From CALJFL01 sp963669435 (lineage in GTDB: Bacteria; Pseudomonadota; Gammaproteobacteria; Pseudomonadales; Halieaceae): a stretch of 64,000 bases of DNA. Every line of letters starts with the position of its first letter. Position 1 is the stretch's first letter. A model generated the notes under the pieces. That model did no database searches and was not told where the DNA came from. It worked only from the letters and a program-made list of their open reading frames with translations. Location: the NCBI GenBank assembly GCA_963669435.1, contig OY770025.1, positions 1,240,001 through 1,304,000 of the forward strand. The letters run 5' to 3'. This document shows positions 9,029-17,574 of this stretch, piece by piece. The translations under genes were made by a program, and so were the position numbers.

Positions 9029-12000
9029 TAGGCTACTCCCTGTGCTTCCAGTTCTTCTTGCGCTTCCAGTTCTTCTTCTGAAGCGGGACGCAACTGCCCG
9101 CGCTCTTCGACAAACACCACCTTGTCATCAGTCTCGTCACTATTCACAAAAGGTCGAAACAGCTTCAAACGCTCTTCGTCTTCCAGTGTTGTCTTCCACT
9201 CGCACTGGTAGGTACCCACGATATTGTTCATCTGGGCTTCTAGCTGCTCCCCCAGTCCCAGGCTATCTTCGATGACCACTTGCTTGAGGTAATCGAGGCC
9301 GCCGTCCAGTGACTCCACCCAGCGCGCGGTGCGCTGTAGGCGGTCTGCCGTGGCGACATAGAACATAAGGAAGCGGTCGATATAGCGAATCAGGGTTTCG
9401 TCGTCGAGATCGGTGGCAAACAGATCGGCGTGGCGCGGCTTCATGCCGCCGTTACCACACACATAGAGATTCCACCCGGTCTCGGTGGCGATTACCCCAA
9501 CGTCCTTGCTCTGTGCCTCGGCACATTCGCGGGTACAACCCGACACCGCCAACTTTAATTTGTGTGGTGCACGCAAACCCTTGTAACGATTCTCTATGAG
9601 CAGTGCCATGCCGACACTGTCCTGCACACCGTAGCGGCACCAGGTGGAACCCACGCAACTTTTCACCGTGCGCATTGCCTTACCGTAGGCGTGCCCGGTT
9701 TCCAGCCCCGCGGCGATCAGCTCGCGCCAGATGTCCGGCAACTGTTCCAGGCGCGCACCAAACAGGTCTATCCGCTGACCGCCGGTAATCTTGGTATACA
9801 GCTGGTACTTCTTGCCGACTTCACCGATGGTAATCAGCTGCTCCGGGGTGATCTCACCACCTGGAACCCGCGGTACCACGGAATAGGTGCCATTTTTCTG
9901 CATGTTGGCCAGGTAGCGGTCATTGGTATCCTGCAAGCCGATATGCGGTTTTTCCAGCACGTACTCGTTCCAGATGGCCGCCAGTATCGAAGCGACGGCA
10001 GGCTTACAGATATCGCAGCCACGACCGCTGCCATGGGCCTGGAGCAATTCATCGAACGTCTTGTACTCGTTCACCTTGACCAGGTGATAGATTTCCTGGC
10101 GGGAATAATCAAAGTGTTCGCAGATGGCTTTACTGACCTCGATGCCGCGATTGCTGAGCTCGGCGTTGACGATGTCCTTGAGCATCTGCGCGCAGCCGCC
10201 GCAACCTGTGCTGGCCTTGGTGCAGTCACGCACGTCTCCCACAGCCATACACCCGCCATCCATTGCCTCGACAATGTCTCCCTTGGACACATTGTGGCAA
10301 GAACATACGGTGGCAGTGGCCGGCAAAGCATCGGGGCCAAGCCCAACTGGTGCATCGCCACGCTGGGGCAGGATCAGTGCATCGGGCTCGGGCGGTAACT
10401 CGATGCCATTCAGGCAATACTGCAGCAGGTCATCGTAACCGGTGGCATCGCCGACCAGGATCGCGCCCAGCAAGGTCTTGCCATCGCTGCTGATATTAAT
10501 CCGGCGATAAACCTGTGCGCGCTGATCGACATAAGAATAGGTAAGCGCGCCCGGTGTTGCGCTGTGGGCATCGCCGATGGAGCACACATCCACACCCAGC
10601 AGTTTCAGCTTGGTGCTCATGTCCGCGCCAGTGAAGCTGCCTTCCTGCGCCAGCAGGTTGGAAGCGGCGGCGCGCGCCATGGTGTAGCCCGGTGCCACCA
10701 GTCCAAAAATTCGCCCACCCCAGAGCGCACACTCGCCGATGGCGTAAATATCCGGATTGCTGGTGCGGCAGTGATTGTCGATCACAATGCCACCACGCTC
10801 ACCGACCTCAAGGCCCACATCGCGACCCAACTGGTCCCAGGGGCGAATGCCGGCGGAGAAGCAGATGAGGTCAGTTTCCAGGAACTCGCCATCGGCAAAT
10901 TCCATACGGTGCTTGCACTCTTCACCGTCTACTATCTGCTGAGTGGCAGTGCTGGTATGAACAGTGATCCCCAGCTCGGTGATCTTCTGCTTGAGCATAC
11001 CCGCGCCGCTGTCGTCCAGCTGCACAGGCATCAACCGAGGCGCAAATTCAACCACGTGGGTTTCAAGACCGAGGTTTTGCAGCGCATTCGCCGCCTCCAG
11101 TCCGAGCAAGCCACCGCCCACCACTACGCCTACCTTTGCATCCGCCGCGCCCGCGCGAATGGCATCGAGGTCTTCGAGGGTACGGTAGACAAACGTATTG
11201 TCGCGGTCGTTCCCCGGAATGGGTGGTACGAAGGGATAGGAGCCAGTGGCCAGTACCAGCTTGTCGTAGTCATAGGTCTCCCCGGTTTCCAACTCGACCT
11301 TGCATTTTGCACTGTCTATCGCAGAAACCCGCGCGGAGGTTTTCAACTCGATATTGTTGTTCTCGAAGAATCCGGGCTCCACCAGCGACAACTGCTTGGC
11401 TGTCGTGCCAGAGAAAAATTCCGACAGGTGCACACGATCGTAGGCCGCCTGGGACTCGCCGCAGAAAACGGTGATATCGAACTCGCCGCAGCCACCACCT
11501 TCTACCAGGGCCTCCAGGAAATGCTGGCCGACCATGCCATTACCAATTACTAACAGGCGTTGTTTATTCATCATTGTTGATTGCCTCGCAATACTTTCTT
11601 CGGCGGCCAGCCAACAGGCTTCGCCTAATACAAATTCGCTGACCAACTCGGGGCGCTCCAGCCGCGGGTTTGAACAGTAAAAGTCCAGCTCTTCATCGCT
11701 GTTCACCAGCAGCACCGCAGCCACGTTGTCGCCGTCACACCACACGCAATGCATGTGGCCTCGCTCCAGGTCGCGCCAGATAACCGGTGTAGATTCCGTC
11801 ACGGCCGCACGTGCTATCAGGTGTACGCTGGCATCCGCGGGCCACTCGTAAGCATCCAACGCAGGTGTTGCAAGAGCTTCGCGTAACCACCCAAGGCTAC
11901 CGGCAGATTCAGCCGACAGCGTGGCCAGAACCTGGTTGCAATCCAGCGTTCCGGGTTGGGCTGCCAACAAGTCGCCAAACCAGTCCTGCGCACCAGACGA

Positions 12001-12138
12001 CGGCCAATCTGCGAACTCACGCTCAGCTTCCAGATGCGCTGGGCGACTCTCCGACCAGGCCGCGTCATCAGCGCATCCCGGCTCATGCAGCCACAAGGTG
12101 CGTGGTAACAGCTCGGGTACAGCTTGCTCCTCAGCCAT
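9028..12138 (-). CDS. nirB: Nitrite reductase (NAD(P)H) large subunit with N-terminal extension
   Basis: A 1036-residue cytoplasmic enzyme reducing nitrite to ammonium. From about residue 190 it is a standard NirB. The FAD/NADH-binding reductase part begins LLVIGNGMVGQHFLEAL. A BFD-like 2Fe-2S region (CSCHNVSKGDI and STGCGGC) follows near 610-660. The siroheme/4Fe-4S domain has CVGSTWC and SGCTRECAEAQSKDVGV. The first 188 residues are additional: Trp- and acid-rich, with an HCVWC motif near 130-134, matching no domain I recognise. A second possible start, the Met pair at 189-190 (11574), has GAGG nine bases upstream, so a normal-length NirB could also be made. The ATG at 12138 follows the nrtC stop by 9 bases with only a weak ribosome site. 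Confidence 0.95.
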   Translation of the reverse strand: MAEEQAVPELLPRTLWLHEPGCADDAAWSESRPAHLEAEREFADWPSSGAQDWFGDLLAAQPGTLDCNQVLATLSAESAGSLGWLREALATPALDAYEWPADASVHLIARAAVTESTPVIWRDLERGHMHCVWCDGDNVAAVLLVNSDEELDFYCSNPRLERPELVSEFVLGEACWLAAEESIARQSTMMNKQRLLVIGNGMVGQHFLEALVEGGGCGEFDITVFCGESQAAYDRVHLSEFFSGTTAKQLSLVEPGFFENNNIELKTSARVSAIDSAKCKVELETGETYDYDKLVLATGSYPFVPPIPGNDRDNTFVYRTLEDLDAIRAGAADAKVGVVVGGGLLGLEAANALQNLGLETHVVEFAPRLMPVQLDDSGAGMLKQKITELGITVHTSTATQQIVDGEECKHRMEFADGEFLETDLICFSAGIRPWDQLGRDVGLEVGERGGIVIDNHCRTSNPDIYAIGECALWGGRIFGLVAPGYTMARAAASNLLAQEGSFTGADMSTKLKLLGVDVCSIGDAHSATPGALTYSYVDQRAQVYRRINISSDGKTLLGAILVGDATGYDDLLQYCLNGIELPPEPDALILPQRGDAPVGLGPDALPATATVCSCHNVSKGDIVEAMDGGCMAVGDVRDCTKASTGCGGCAQMLKDIVNAELSNRGIEVSKAICEHFDYSRQEIYHLVKVNEYKTFDELLQAHGSGRGCDICKPAVASILAAIWNEYVLEKPHIGLQDTNDRYLANMQKNGTYSVVPRVPGGEITPEQLITIGEVGKKYQLYTKITGGQRIDLFGARLEQLPDIWRELIAAGLETGHAYGKAMRTVKSCVGSTWCRYGVQDSVGMALLIENRYKGLRAPHKLKLAVSGCTRECAEAQSKDVGVIATETGWNLYVCGNGGMKPRHADLFATDLDDETLIRYIDRFLMFYVATADRLQRTARWVESLDGGLDYLKQVVIEDSLGLGEQLEAQMNNIVGTYQCEWKTTLEDEERLKLFRPFVNSDETDDKVVFVEERGQLRPASEEELEAQEELEAQGVA

Positions 12139-12147
12139 GGCGCCAGA

Positions 12148-13002
12148 TCAGGCCACTTGCGCCTTGGGCGCCTTGTCCGGGCTCGGCTCTTCACGACGCG
12201 AACCCAGATCCTCCACCTTGCGCTGCTTCTCGTAGAGGAACTCCAGTACATCGTGGCGATAACCGTTGTACGCCGGGTCATCCGAGAGCGCGATACGGTC
12301 CCGGGGACGCTCGATGTCTATTTTCAGCACCTCGCCGATGGTGGCCGACGGTCCATTGGTCATCATCACAATACGATCAGAGAGCAACACGGCCTCGTCC
12401 ACATCGTGAGTAATCATGATCACCGTATTGGCCAGCTGGGAGTGGATTCGCATCAGCGAATCCTGCAAGTGCGCACGGGTCAGTGCGTCCAGTGCGCCAA
12501 AGGGCTCATCCATCAACAAGACTTCCGGCTCCATGGCCAGGGCCCGGGCTATACCCACGCGCTGCTTCATACCACCGGATATTTCATCCGGGCGTTTGTC
12601 TATGGCGTGTTCCATCTGCACCATTTCCAGGTTGTGCTCAATCCACTCGCGCATCTCGGCGCGGGACTTCTTGCCCTTGAAAACCTGCTTAACTGCAAGC
12701 TCCACGTTCTGGTAGGTAGTCAGCCAGGGGAACAGGGAATGGTTCTGGAACACCACGGCGCGCTCCGGGCCAGGCTCACGCACTTCGTGCCCGTTAAGCA
12801 CCACACCGCCCACGCTGGACTGCAGCAGACCCGCGGTGATGTTCAACACCGTCGACTTGCCGCATCCGCTGTGACCAATCAGGGAGATAAACTCACCCCG
12901 GGCAATCTTCAGGTGGACATCATCCAGCGCCTTGAAGGTACCCTTGGGCGTATCAAACTCCATGCTGACATGGTCGATAATCAAGTGTTCGTCGTTCGAC
13001 AT
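12148..13002 (-). CDS. nrtC: Nitrate ABC transporter ATP-binding protein
   Basis: A 284-residue ABC ATPase of the nitrate/sulfonate/taurine class. Walker A is GHSGCGKST (about residues 43-51), the signature is ISGGMKQRVGIARALA, Walker B is VLLMDEPFGALDA, and the switch His is in MITHDVDEAV. The frame is open 32 codons upstream, but ATG 13002 has a good TAGGAGTAAAGGA ribosome site and begins the conserved core, so the longer form is rejected. It lacks the C-terminal NrtA-like sensory domain found in cyanobacterial NrtC. It starts 10 bases after the permease stop and powers nitrate import with NrtA and NrtB. Confidence 0.94.
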   Translation of the reverse strand: MSNDEHLIIDHVSMEFDTPKGTFKALDDVHLKIARGEFISLIGHSGCGKSTVLNITAGLLQSSVGGVVLNGHEVREPGPERAVVFQNHSLFPWLTTYQNVELAVKQVFKGKKSRAEMREWIEHNLEMVQMEHAIDKRPDEISGGMKQRVGIARALAMEPEVLLMDEPFGALDALTRAHLQDSLMRIHSQLANTVIMITHDVDEAVLLSDRIVMMTNGPSATIGEVLKIDIERPRDRIALSDDPAYNGYRHDVLEFLYEKQRKVEDLGSRREEPSPDKAPKAQVA

Positions 13003-13012
13003 TCCTTTACTC

Positions 13013-13990
13013 CTAGCGCAGTGTTGCTTGTTTATCCCAGGAAACGAGCCGCTGCAGAATGAGCATGGCGCGATCCAGCAAGAATCCAATGATTCCAATC
13101 ACCAGCACCGCAACCATAATGCGGCCCAGTGAATTGGAGCTGCCGTTCTGGAACTCGTCCCAGACAAATTTTCCAAGCCCGGGGTTTTGCGCCAGCATTT
13201 CAGCCGCAATCAGAACCATCCAGGCGATGCCCAGTGACAGACGAAGTCCGGTGAACACCATCGGGATTGCCGAGGGCAGAACCACCTTACGTACATGGGT
13301 GAAGGCGCCCAGACGCAGTACGCGGCTCACGTTCACATGGTCCTGACTGACATTGGCCACGCCGACCGCGGTGTTAATTACCGTTGGCCATACGCAGCAC
13401 AGCATCACCGTGATCATCGAGTTGAGAAATGACTTGGGAACCGTGGGATCATCAGTGACATACACCGCACTGACCACCATGGTCACCAGCGGCAACCAGG
13501 CCAGGGGCGAGACCGGTTTAAACAACTGAATCAACGGGTTGATCGCCGCGTACAGCGGCTGGCTCAAGCCCACCATGATGCCAATCGGCACCGCGATTGC
13601 GGTTGCCAGCAAAAATCCCACCATGACCGTGACCAGACTGGTGCGAATCTGGTCAAAGAACGTGGGCTTACCGGTGTAAGCCCGGACCTTGGGTACATAG
13701 TCCGGATTTTCTGCAAGCTTCTTGGCGTTGCGTTCTTCCTGGCGCTGGTAAAACGCGCTGGCCTTGGCCCTTTGCTCCTGATGTTCAACAATCAGGTTAC
13801 CCGATTGCTGCCAAACCTCGGTGGGTCCGGGAAACTGCCCGAGGGAAGTCTCTACCCGGGACGCACCGAAGCTCCAGAGCATCAGGAATACACCCAGGCC
13901 AAGTACCGGCAGGCCCACCAGCCGGAAAGTTGTGACCAGGTATGCCTGCACCTGTGCTTTATCAAACTCAGTTGTCGCTAAGGTATTCAT
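13013..13990 (-). CDS. nrtB: Nitrate ABC transporter permease
   Basis: A 325-residue inner-membrane permease. It has a first membrane segment near residues 22-42, a charged periplasmic insertion (about 60-115, rich in Arg, Lys and Glu) typical of NrtB, then five or so further segments. The ABC-permease loop is near RLGAFTHVRKVVLPSAIPMV. I start it at ATG 13990, which has AGGTGG five bases upstream. A longer TTG form would begin at 14011 within the nrtA stop. It sits between nrtA and nrtC with short spacing, so the three are translated from one transcript. Confidence 0.93.
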   Translation of the reverse strand: MNTLATTEFDKAQVQAYLVTTFRLVGLPVLGLGVFLMLWSFGASRVETSLGQFPGPTEVWQQSGNLIVEHQEQRAKASAFYQRQEERNAKKLAENPDYVPKVRAYTGKPTFFDQIRTSLVTVMVGFLLATAIAVPIGIMVGLSQPLYAAINPLIQLFKPVSPLAWLPLVTMVVSAVYVTDDPTVPKSFLNSMITVMLCCVWPTVINTAVGVANVSQDHVNVSRVLRLGAFTHVRKVVLPSAIPMVFTGLRLSLGIAWMVLIAAEMLAQNPGLGKFVWDEFQNGSSNSLGRIMVAVLVIGIIGFLLDRAMLILQRLVSWDKQATLR

Positions 13991-14007
13991 TCTTACCACC
14001 TGTTCGC

Positions 14008-15399
14008 TCAAAGGACCTGGTCACCCTTCAGGCCAATTTCCAGGGACTCCAGGTAAGCGTTGGGCTTGGAGCCGTCATATGTAATGCCGTCCATAAACTC
14101 GGTTTGCGGTGGGCGGAAACCGGTCTCGCTGCCAAAGTCCGGGAAGTCAGACGCTTCCATGTAGCCCTCTTCGATAAGTGCCTCAGCGGCAACCTGGTAG
14201 ATATCGGGACGGTAGACTTTTTTGGCCTGCTCAAAGAACCAGTCGTCGGTCTTGGGCTCGGCAATCTGGCCCCAACGACGCATCTGGCTGAGATACCAGA
14301 CGGCATCCGAGTAATACGGATAGGTCGCGTTATAACGGAAGAACACGTTGAAATCGGGTACCGGACGCTTGTCACCTTTTTCATATTCAAAGGTGCCGGT
14401 CATCGAGTTGGCGATCACATCGTAGTCCGCACCCACGTACTCAGAGCGTGACAGTATTTCTACCGCCTCCGGGCGATTGGCGTTGTCATTCTCGTCAAGC
14501 CACTTGGCCGCACGTAGCAGGGCCTTGACCACGCGGGCGGTGGTGTTGGGATACTTCTCGGTAAACTCCTTGGTCATGCCGAAGACTTTTTCCGGATTGT
14601 TCTTCCAGATTTCGTAGTCGGTAATCACCGGCACACCGATGCCCTTGAACACGGCCTGCTGGTTCCAGGGCTCACCCACGCAATATCCATAGATGGTTCC
14701 CGCCTCAAGCGTCGCAGGCATTTGTGGTGGCGGAGTCACCGACAGCAGGGCTTCGGCCTGCAGTTGCCCGGAGATATCACCCTTGTGTGGCGCATAGAAG
14801 CCGGGGTGGATATCACCCGCCGCCAGCCAATAGCGCAACTCGTAGTTGTGGGTGGAAACGGGGAAAACCATACCCATGTTGAAGGGCTTGCCCTCGTCGC
14901 GATAAGCCTCTACCACCGGCTTCAACGCCGCGGCTGAAATCGGGTGTTGGGGACGGCCATCCTCCATCTTGGGGATGTTGGGTTTCATCTGCTTCCAGAT
15001 TTCATTGGAAACGGTGATGCCGTTACCGTTCAGGTCCATGCTGAATGGGGTAACAATGTGCGCCTTGGTTCCAAAACCGATAGTGGCAGCCAAGGGTTGG
15101 CCCGCCAGCATGTGCGCGCCATCCAACTGGCCGTCGATCACACCGTCGAGCAGTACCTTCCAGTTGGCCTGCGCCTCGATGGTGACGTACAGTCCTTCGT
15201 CCTCGAAGTACCCATTCTCATAAGCCACCGCAATCGGCGCCATGTCTGTCAATTTGATAAAGCCGAAGGTCAATTCATCTTTCTCAGGCTCACCTATTTC
15301 AGCTACCGCCTGGGTCCCCGACAACACCAGGGATACAGCCGCCAGCCCGCGAACCAGTCGTCGGGTAAGCGCTGCGGTACCTAATTCACTCCATTTCAT
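14008..15399 (-). CDS. nrtA: Nitrate ABC transporter substrate-binding protein
   Basis: A 463-residue periplasmic nitrate-binding protein of the NrtA/CmpA family. The signal sequence runs to about residue 33 (RGLAAVSLVLSGTQAVAE) and is preceded by TRRLVRG, so Sec or Tat export is possible. Conserved family blocks include IKLTDMAPIAVAYENGYF, the DGQLDGAHMLAGQPLA segment and EAGTIYGYCVGEPWN. ATG 15399 has GGGAG ten bases upstream; the ten codons further upstream run into the leader terminator and are not used. It is the first gene of the nrtABC-nirBD-nasA-cobA operon, directly behind the attenuated leader. Confidence 0.94.
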   Translation of the reverse strand: MKWSELGTAALTRRLVRGLAAVSLVLSGTQAVAEIGEPEKDELTFGFIKLTDMAPIAVAYENGYFEDEGLYVTIEAQANWKVLLDGVIDGQLDGAHMLAGQPLAATIGFGTKAHIVTPFSMDLNGNGITVSNEIWKQMKPNIPKMEDGRPQHPISAAALKPVVEAYRDEGKPFNMGMVFPVSTHNYELRYWLAAGDIHPGFYAPHKGDISGQLQAEALLSVTPPPQMPATLEAGTIYGYCVGEPWNQQAVFKGIGVPVITDYEIWKNNPEKVFGMTKEFTEKYPNTTARVVKALLRAAKWLDENDNANRPEAVEILSRSEYVGADYDVIANSMTGTFEYEKGDKRPVPDFNVFFRYNATYPYYSDAVWYLSQMRRWGQIAEPKTDDWFFEQAKKVYRPDIYQVAAEALIEEGYMEASDFPDFGSETGFRPPQTEFMDGITYDGSKPNAYLESLEIGLKGDQVL

Positions 15400-15427
15400 T
15401 ACTTCTTCACTCCCATACAGGCACAAC

Positions 15428-15474
15428 AAGAAAGCCCACGCGCTGCGGCTAGTTGCAAGGCCGATTGCGCGAGC
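15428..15474 (-). terminator. Leader terminator (attenuator) before nrtA
   Basis: Read on the minus strand, GCTC-GCGC-(AAT)-CGGC pairs with GCCG-(CA)-GCGC-(GT)-GGGC around a 10-base loop. The hairpin is followed immediately by TTTCTT. It lies in the untranslated leader about 30 bases before the nrtA start and about 100 bases after the predicted sigma-54 start site. It therefore acts on the operon itself and not on nasS. This is the expected target of NasT-mediated antitermination. The pairing was done by eye. Confidence 0.7.
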
Positions 15475-15499
15475 GCTATTACTCAGAAAACTTATTTAC

Positions 15500-15574
15500 A
15501 AAAAGGACGAGGGAAGCGGGTGTTGGTTACTCCCGTTGGTGCGCTTTTACACCAGCCGGGTTGCACTTCCTCTC
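15500..15574 (-). promoter_or_regulatory. Candidate NasT-responsive leader RNA structure
   Basis: On the minus strand a stem-loop CCCG-GC-TGGTGT / GCACCA-A-CGGG (15532-15560) carries the six-base loop AAAAGC. Around it GAGAGGAAGTG (15564-15574) can pair with CGCTTCCCTC (15509-15518) with one bulged A, followed by T5 at 15500-15504. The structure starts at the predicted transcription start. NasT belongs to the ANTAR family, which binds leader hairpins with hexanucleotide loops. This loop has the A at position 1 but not the usual G at position 4, so the match is partial. Which fold is the antiterminator is not settled. Confidence 0.45.
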
Positions 15575-15583
15575 AATAGATTT

Positions 15584-15599
15584 AGCAAATTGCTTGCCA
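15584..15599 (-). promoter_or_regulatory. Sigma-54 promoter of nrtABC-nirBD-nasA-cobA
   Basis: The minus strand reads TGGCAAG-CAAT-TTGCT, against the consensus TGGCAYG-N4-TTGCW. The invariant GG and GC are spaced exactly by 10 bases. The expected start site is about 15573. It lies between nasS and nrtA, showing that the structural operon has its own promoter. Confidence 0.8.
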
Positions 15600-15673
15600 A
15601 AAAAATAATCTCTATTAAAAACAGAGAGTTAAATCAAAACCACTTGCTGCCTGCCCGCTCTGGCACGGTAACG

Positions 15674-15690
15674 TGCACTAAATAGGCGCA
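15674..15690. promoter_or_regulatory. NtrC-like enhancer site upstream of nrtA promoter
   Basis: TGCACT-AAATA-GGCGCA matches the NtrC dyad TGCACC-N5-GGTGCA at 10 of 12 positions. Its centre is about 110 bases upstream of the predicted start site, in the normal range for an activator of sigma-54 promoters. It sits just beyond the nasS stop codon. Confidence 0.55.
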
Positions 15691-15698
15691 GCGGCGCA

Positions 15699-16901
15699 CT
15701 ACTCTGACTTTTCCTGGGGCTCGAGCCGTAAATCCGGTCCCATTTCCAGGCCGGGGGCCAGGTTCCAGGTGTCCGCGTGTTCACCCAACGGGCGATTGTC
15801 TGCAAGGGGCAGCGGCAGTTTCAGGTAACGCGCGGCCTGCCGGTACAAATCGGTGCGGTAGGTTTGTTGCACAACGGCTGCCAGCTCTGCTTCTGTCGCT
15901 TGCCGGCCCAACAAACCCAGGCTGCGTTCGAGCAGATCCCGTGCAGTGGAGCGCCAGGGGAAACCGGCTTGAAACCGCCCGAACACGTGAAAATGCGGCT
16001 GCACCATTATTGCCCCGTCTTTTTCGTACTGCAGTTGTCCGGAAAGCGAGGGCAGCAACTCACGTCGCGGCAGATCGAGATAGTGTGGTTCCGCCAGCAC
16101 ATTGGCTGCCTGCTCGCGATTGTCCGGCTCGGCTAACCATTGGCAGGCTTCCATAATGGCCAGGCGCAAGCGCAGGTGTGTTGCCGGGTTTTCCTGGTGC
16201 CAGCGTTGCGTAACACCCAGCACTTTTTCGATGAGGTTGTTCCATACGTCATAGCCGCTGGTCATCATCACGCCCAGGCCGTGCTGCACCGCCGCGGTAT
16301 TCCAGGGCTCGCCCACACAGTAGCCATCGATAATGCCGCGCGCCAGACTGTCGACCATTTGTTCGGGCGGCAAAACAATAATCCGCACATCACGGTCAGG
16401 GTCTATGCCACCAGCGCGCAACCACAGATGCAGCTGAAAAGTGTGGCAGGAAAACGAGTGGGCGCTGGCGAAGGTCAACATGCGCTCAGCGCCGGCTCTC
16501 GACAACAATTTCCCCAGCGCCCTTGCGCTACCGGCGGCATCTCCCGGTACCGCGCCAAGCTCAATTAGCTGCTGTGCCAAAGAGCGAGATACGGTGATGC
16601 CATTGCCATTCAGGCTCAACACCAACCCGGTGACCATGTCAGCACGCATACCGCCGCAGCCCAGAGTGGTAGCCAGGGGCAGCGGCGCGAGCATCTGTGC
16701 GGCATCGAGTGTACCTACCACGACCTTGTCGCGCAGGTTGGCCCAGGACACCTCACGATGTAACACCGCGGTGAGACCGTATTTCTCATAGAGACCCAGC
16801 TCGGCCGCCATAACAATCGGCGCGCTATCACTGAGTCGAATGTAACCCAAGTGCACAGTCTCGCACTCCGGCGGGGGCAAAGATTCAGGTGATAAGCTCA
16901 T
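15699..16901 (-). CDS. nasS: Nitrate-sensing regulatory protein NasS
   Basis: A 400-residue NrtA/CmpA-like protein without any signal peptide, hence cytoplasmic. Conserved blocks shared with NrtA include LGYIRLSDSAPIVMAAELGLYEKYG, the LDAAQMLAPLPLATTLG segment and GIIDGYCVGEPWN. NasS proteins hold the antiterminator NasT inactive and release it when nitrate or nitrite is bound. Its start overlaps the nasT stop by 4 bases (ATGA), as in other nasT-nasS pairs, and this pairing decides the call over a transport protein. Confidence 0.9.
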   Translation of the reverse strand: MSLSPESLPPPECETVHLGYIRLSDSAPIVMAAELGLYEKYGLTAVLHREVSWANLRDKVVVGTLDAAQMLAPLPLATTLGCGGMRADMVTGLVLSLNGNGITVSRSLAQQLIELGAVPGDAAGSARALGKLLSRAGAERMLTFASAHSFSCHTFQLHLWLRAGGIDPDRDVRIIVLPPEQMVDSLARGIIDGYCVGEPWNTAAVQHGLGVMMTSGYDVWNNLIEKVLGVTQRWHQENPATHLRLRLAIMEACQWLAEPDNREQAANVLAEPHYLDLPRRELLPSLSGQLQYEKDGAIMVQPHFHVFGRFQAGFPWRSTARDLLERSLGLLGRQATEAELAAVVQQTYRTDLYRQAARYLKLPLPLADNRPLGEHADTWNLAPGLEMGPDLRLEPQEKSE

Positions 16902-17506
16902 CGCAGGTTCTCGTCGTTCGCCAATGTCACCAGCACCGACCGCGCCACATCGCCGAGACGCTGGTTACTGTCCATGGAGAGTTTGCGCAACATCGCATAA
17001 GCCTGTTCGCTGGTAATCTTGTGTTGTCTCGCCACCAGCACTTTCGCCCGCTCTATCGCTCTGTGGTCTTCCAGTTCATCCTGGGTGCGCCGCAATTCAC
17101 TACGTAGCACCTCAAAATTCCGGAACTGGCTGAGGGCAACCTCGATCACGGGTTTCACCATATCGGGGTCCAGGCCCTGGCCCTGGTACGCGGTAACCCC
17201 GGAGCGCAAGGCGTCCGCCACGAAACCCTGGTCATCCGTTTCTGAAAACATAACGATCGGCGTTGGGTTATGGGCGTTAACGATAGCCAGACTTTCGAGC
17301 ACATCTCGATCCGGGGACTCCAGGTCTATCAGGATGACATCCGGCCGGTGTTGTTCGATCTGGTGTAGCAATCCCGAGGAACTTGCCAGAATAGAGAGCA
17401 CACGAAAACCGGCCTTGACCAAACTGGCCTCGACCATAGCGGCCCTGTCGGGATGATCGTCGAGCACCATTACACCCAGTGCAGGGGTGCTCGATTCGTC
17501 TTTCAT
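16898..17506 (-). CDS. nasT: ANTAR-domain antiterminator NasT
   Basis: A 202-residue two-domain protein. The N-terminal receiver-like domain (about 10-130) keeps the acidic pair (LDDHP) and an Asp in VILIDLESPDRD at the phosphoacceptor position. The C-terminal ANTAR RNA-binding domain (about 140-195) shows the A-K-x-L-V-A---IT-EQAY-MLR pattern. NasT promotes readthrough of leader terminators of nas genes when nitrate is present; NasS restrains it. Its likely targets here are the hairpins at 15428-15474 and perhaps 18827-18879. No strong ribosome site is seen before the ATG. It follows the porin gene by 68 bases on the same strand. Confidence 0.9.
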   Translation of the reverse strand: MKDESSTPALGVMVLDDHPDRAAMVEASLVKAGFRVLSILASSSGLLHQIEQHRPDVILIDLESPDRDVLESLAIVNAHNPTPIVMFSETDDQGFVADALRSGVTAYQGQGLDPDMVKPVIEVALSQFRNFEVLRSELRRTQDELEDHRAIERAKVLVARQHKITSEQAYAMLRKLSMDSNQRLGDVARSVLVTLANDENLR

Positions 17507-17574
17507 TCAGTGTACTACCAGGCTACAACGCAGCCGCGATGATCTCCCGACGAGCGGGAGAAATCAAAGGTGCC

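Noticed and set aside
10564..11553. 329-codon rightward frame inside nirB
   Set aside because: The minus-strand NirB motifs here are unambiguous; the antisense frame has no recognisable domain.
12124..13062. 312-codon rightward frame opposite nrtC
   Set aside because: It covers Walker A, signature and Walker B codons of the ABC ATPase on the other strand and shows low-complexity His-rich sequence.
15663..15676. Dyad GCACG-GTAA-CGTGC beside the NtrC-like site
   Set aside because: One base too short for the NtrC spacing. The overlapping 17-base site at 15674-15690 fits better.
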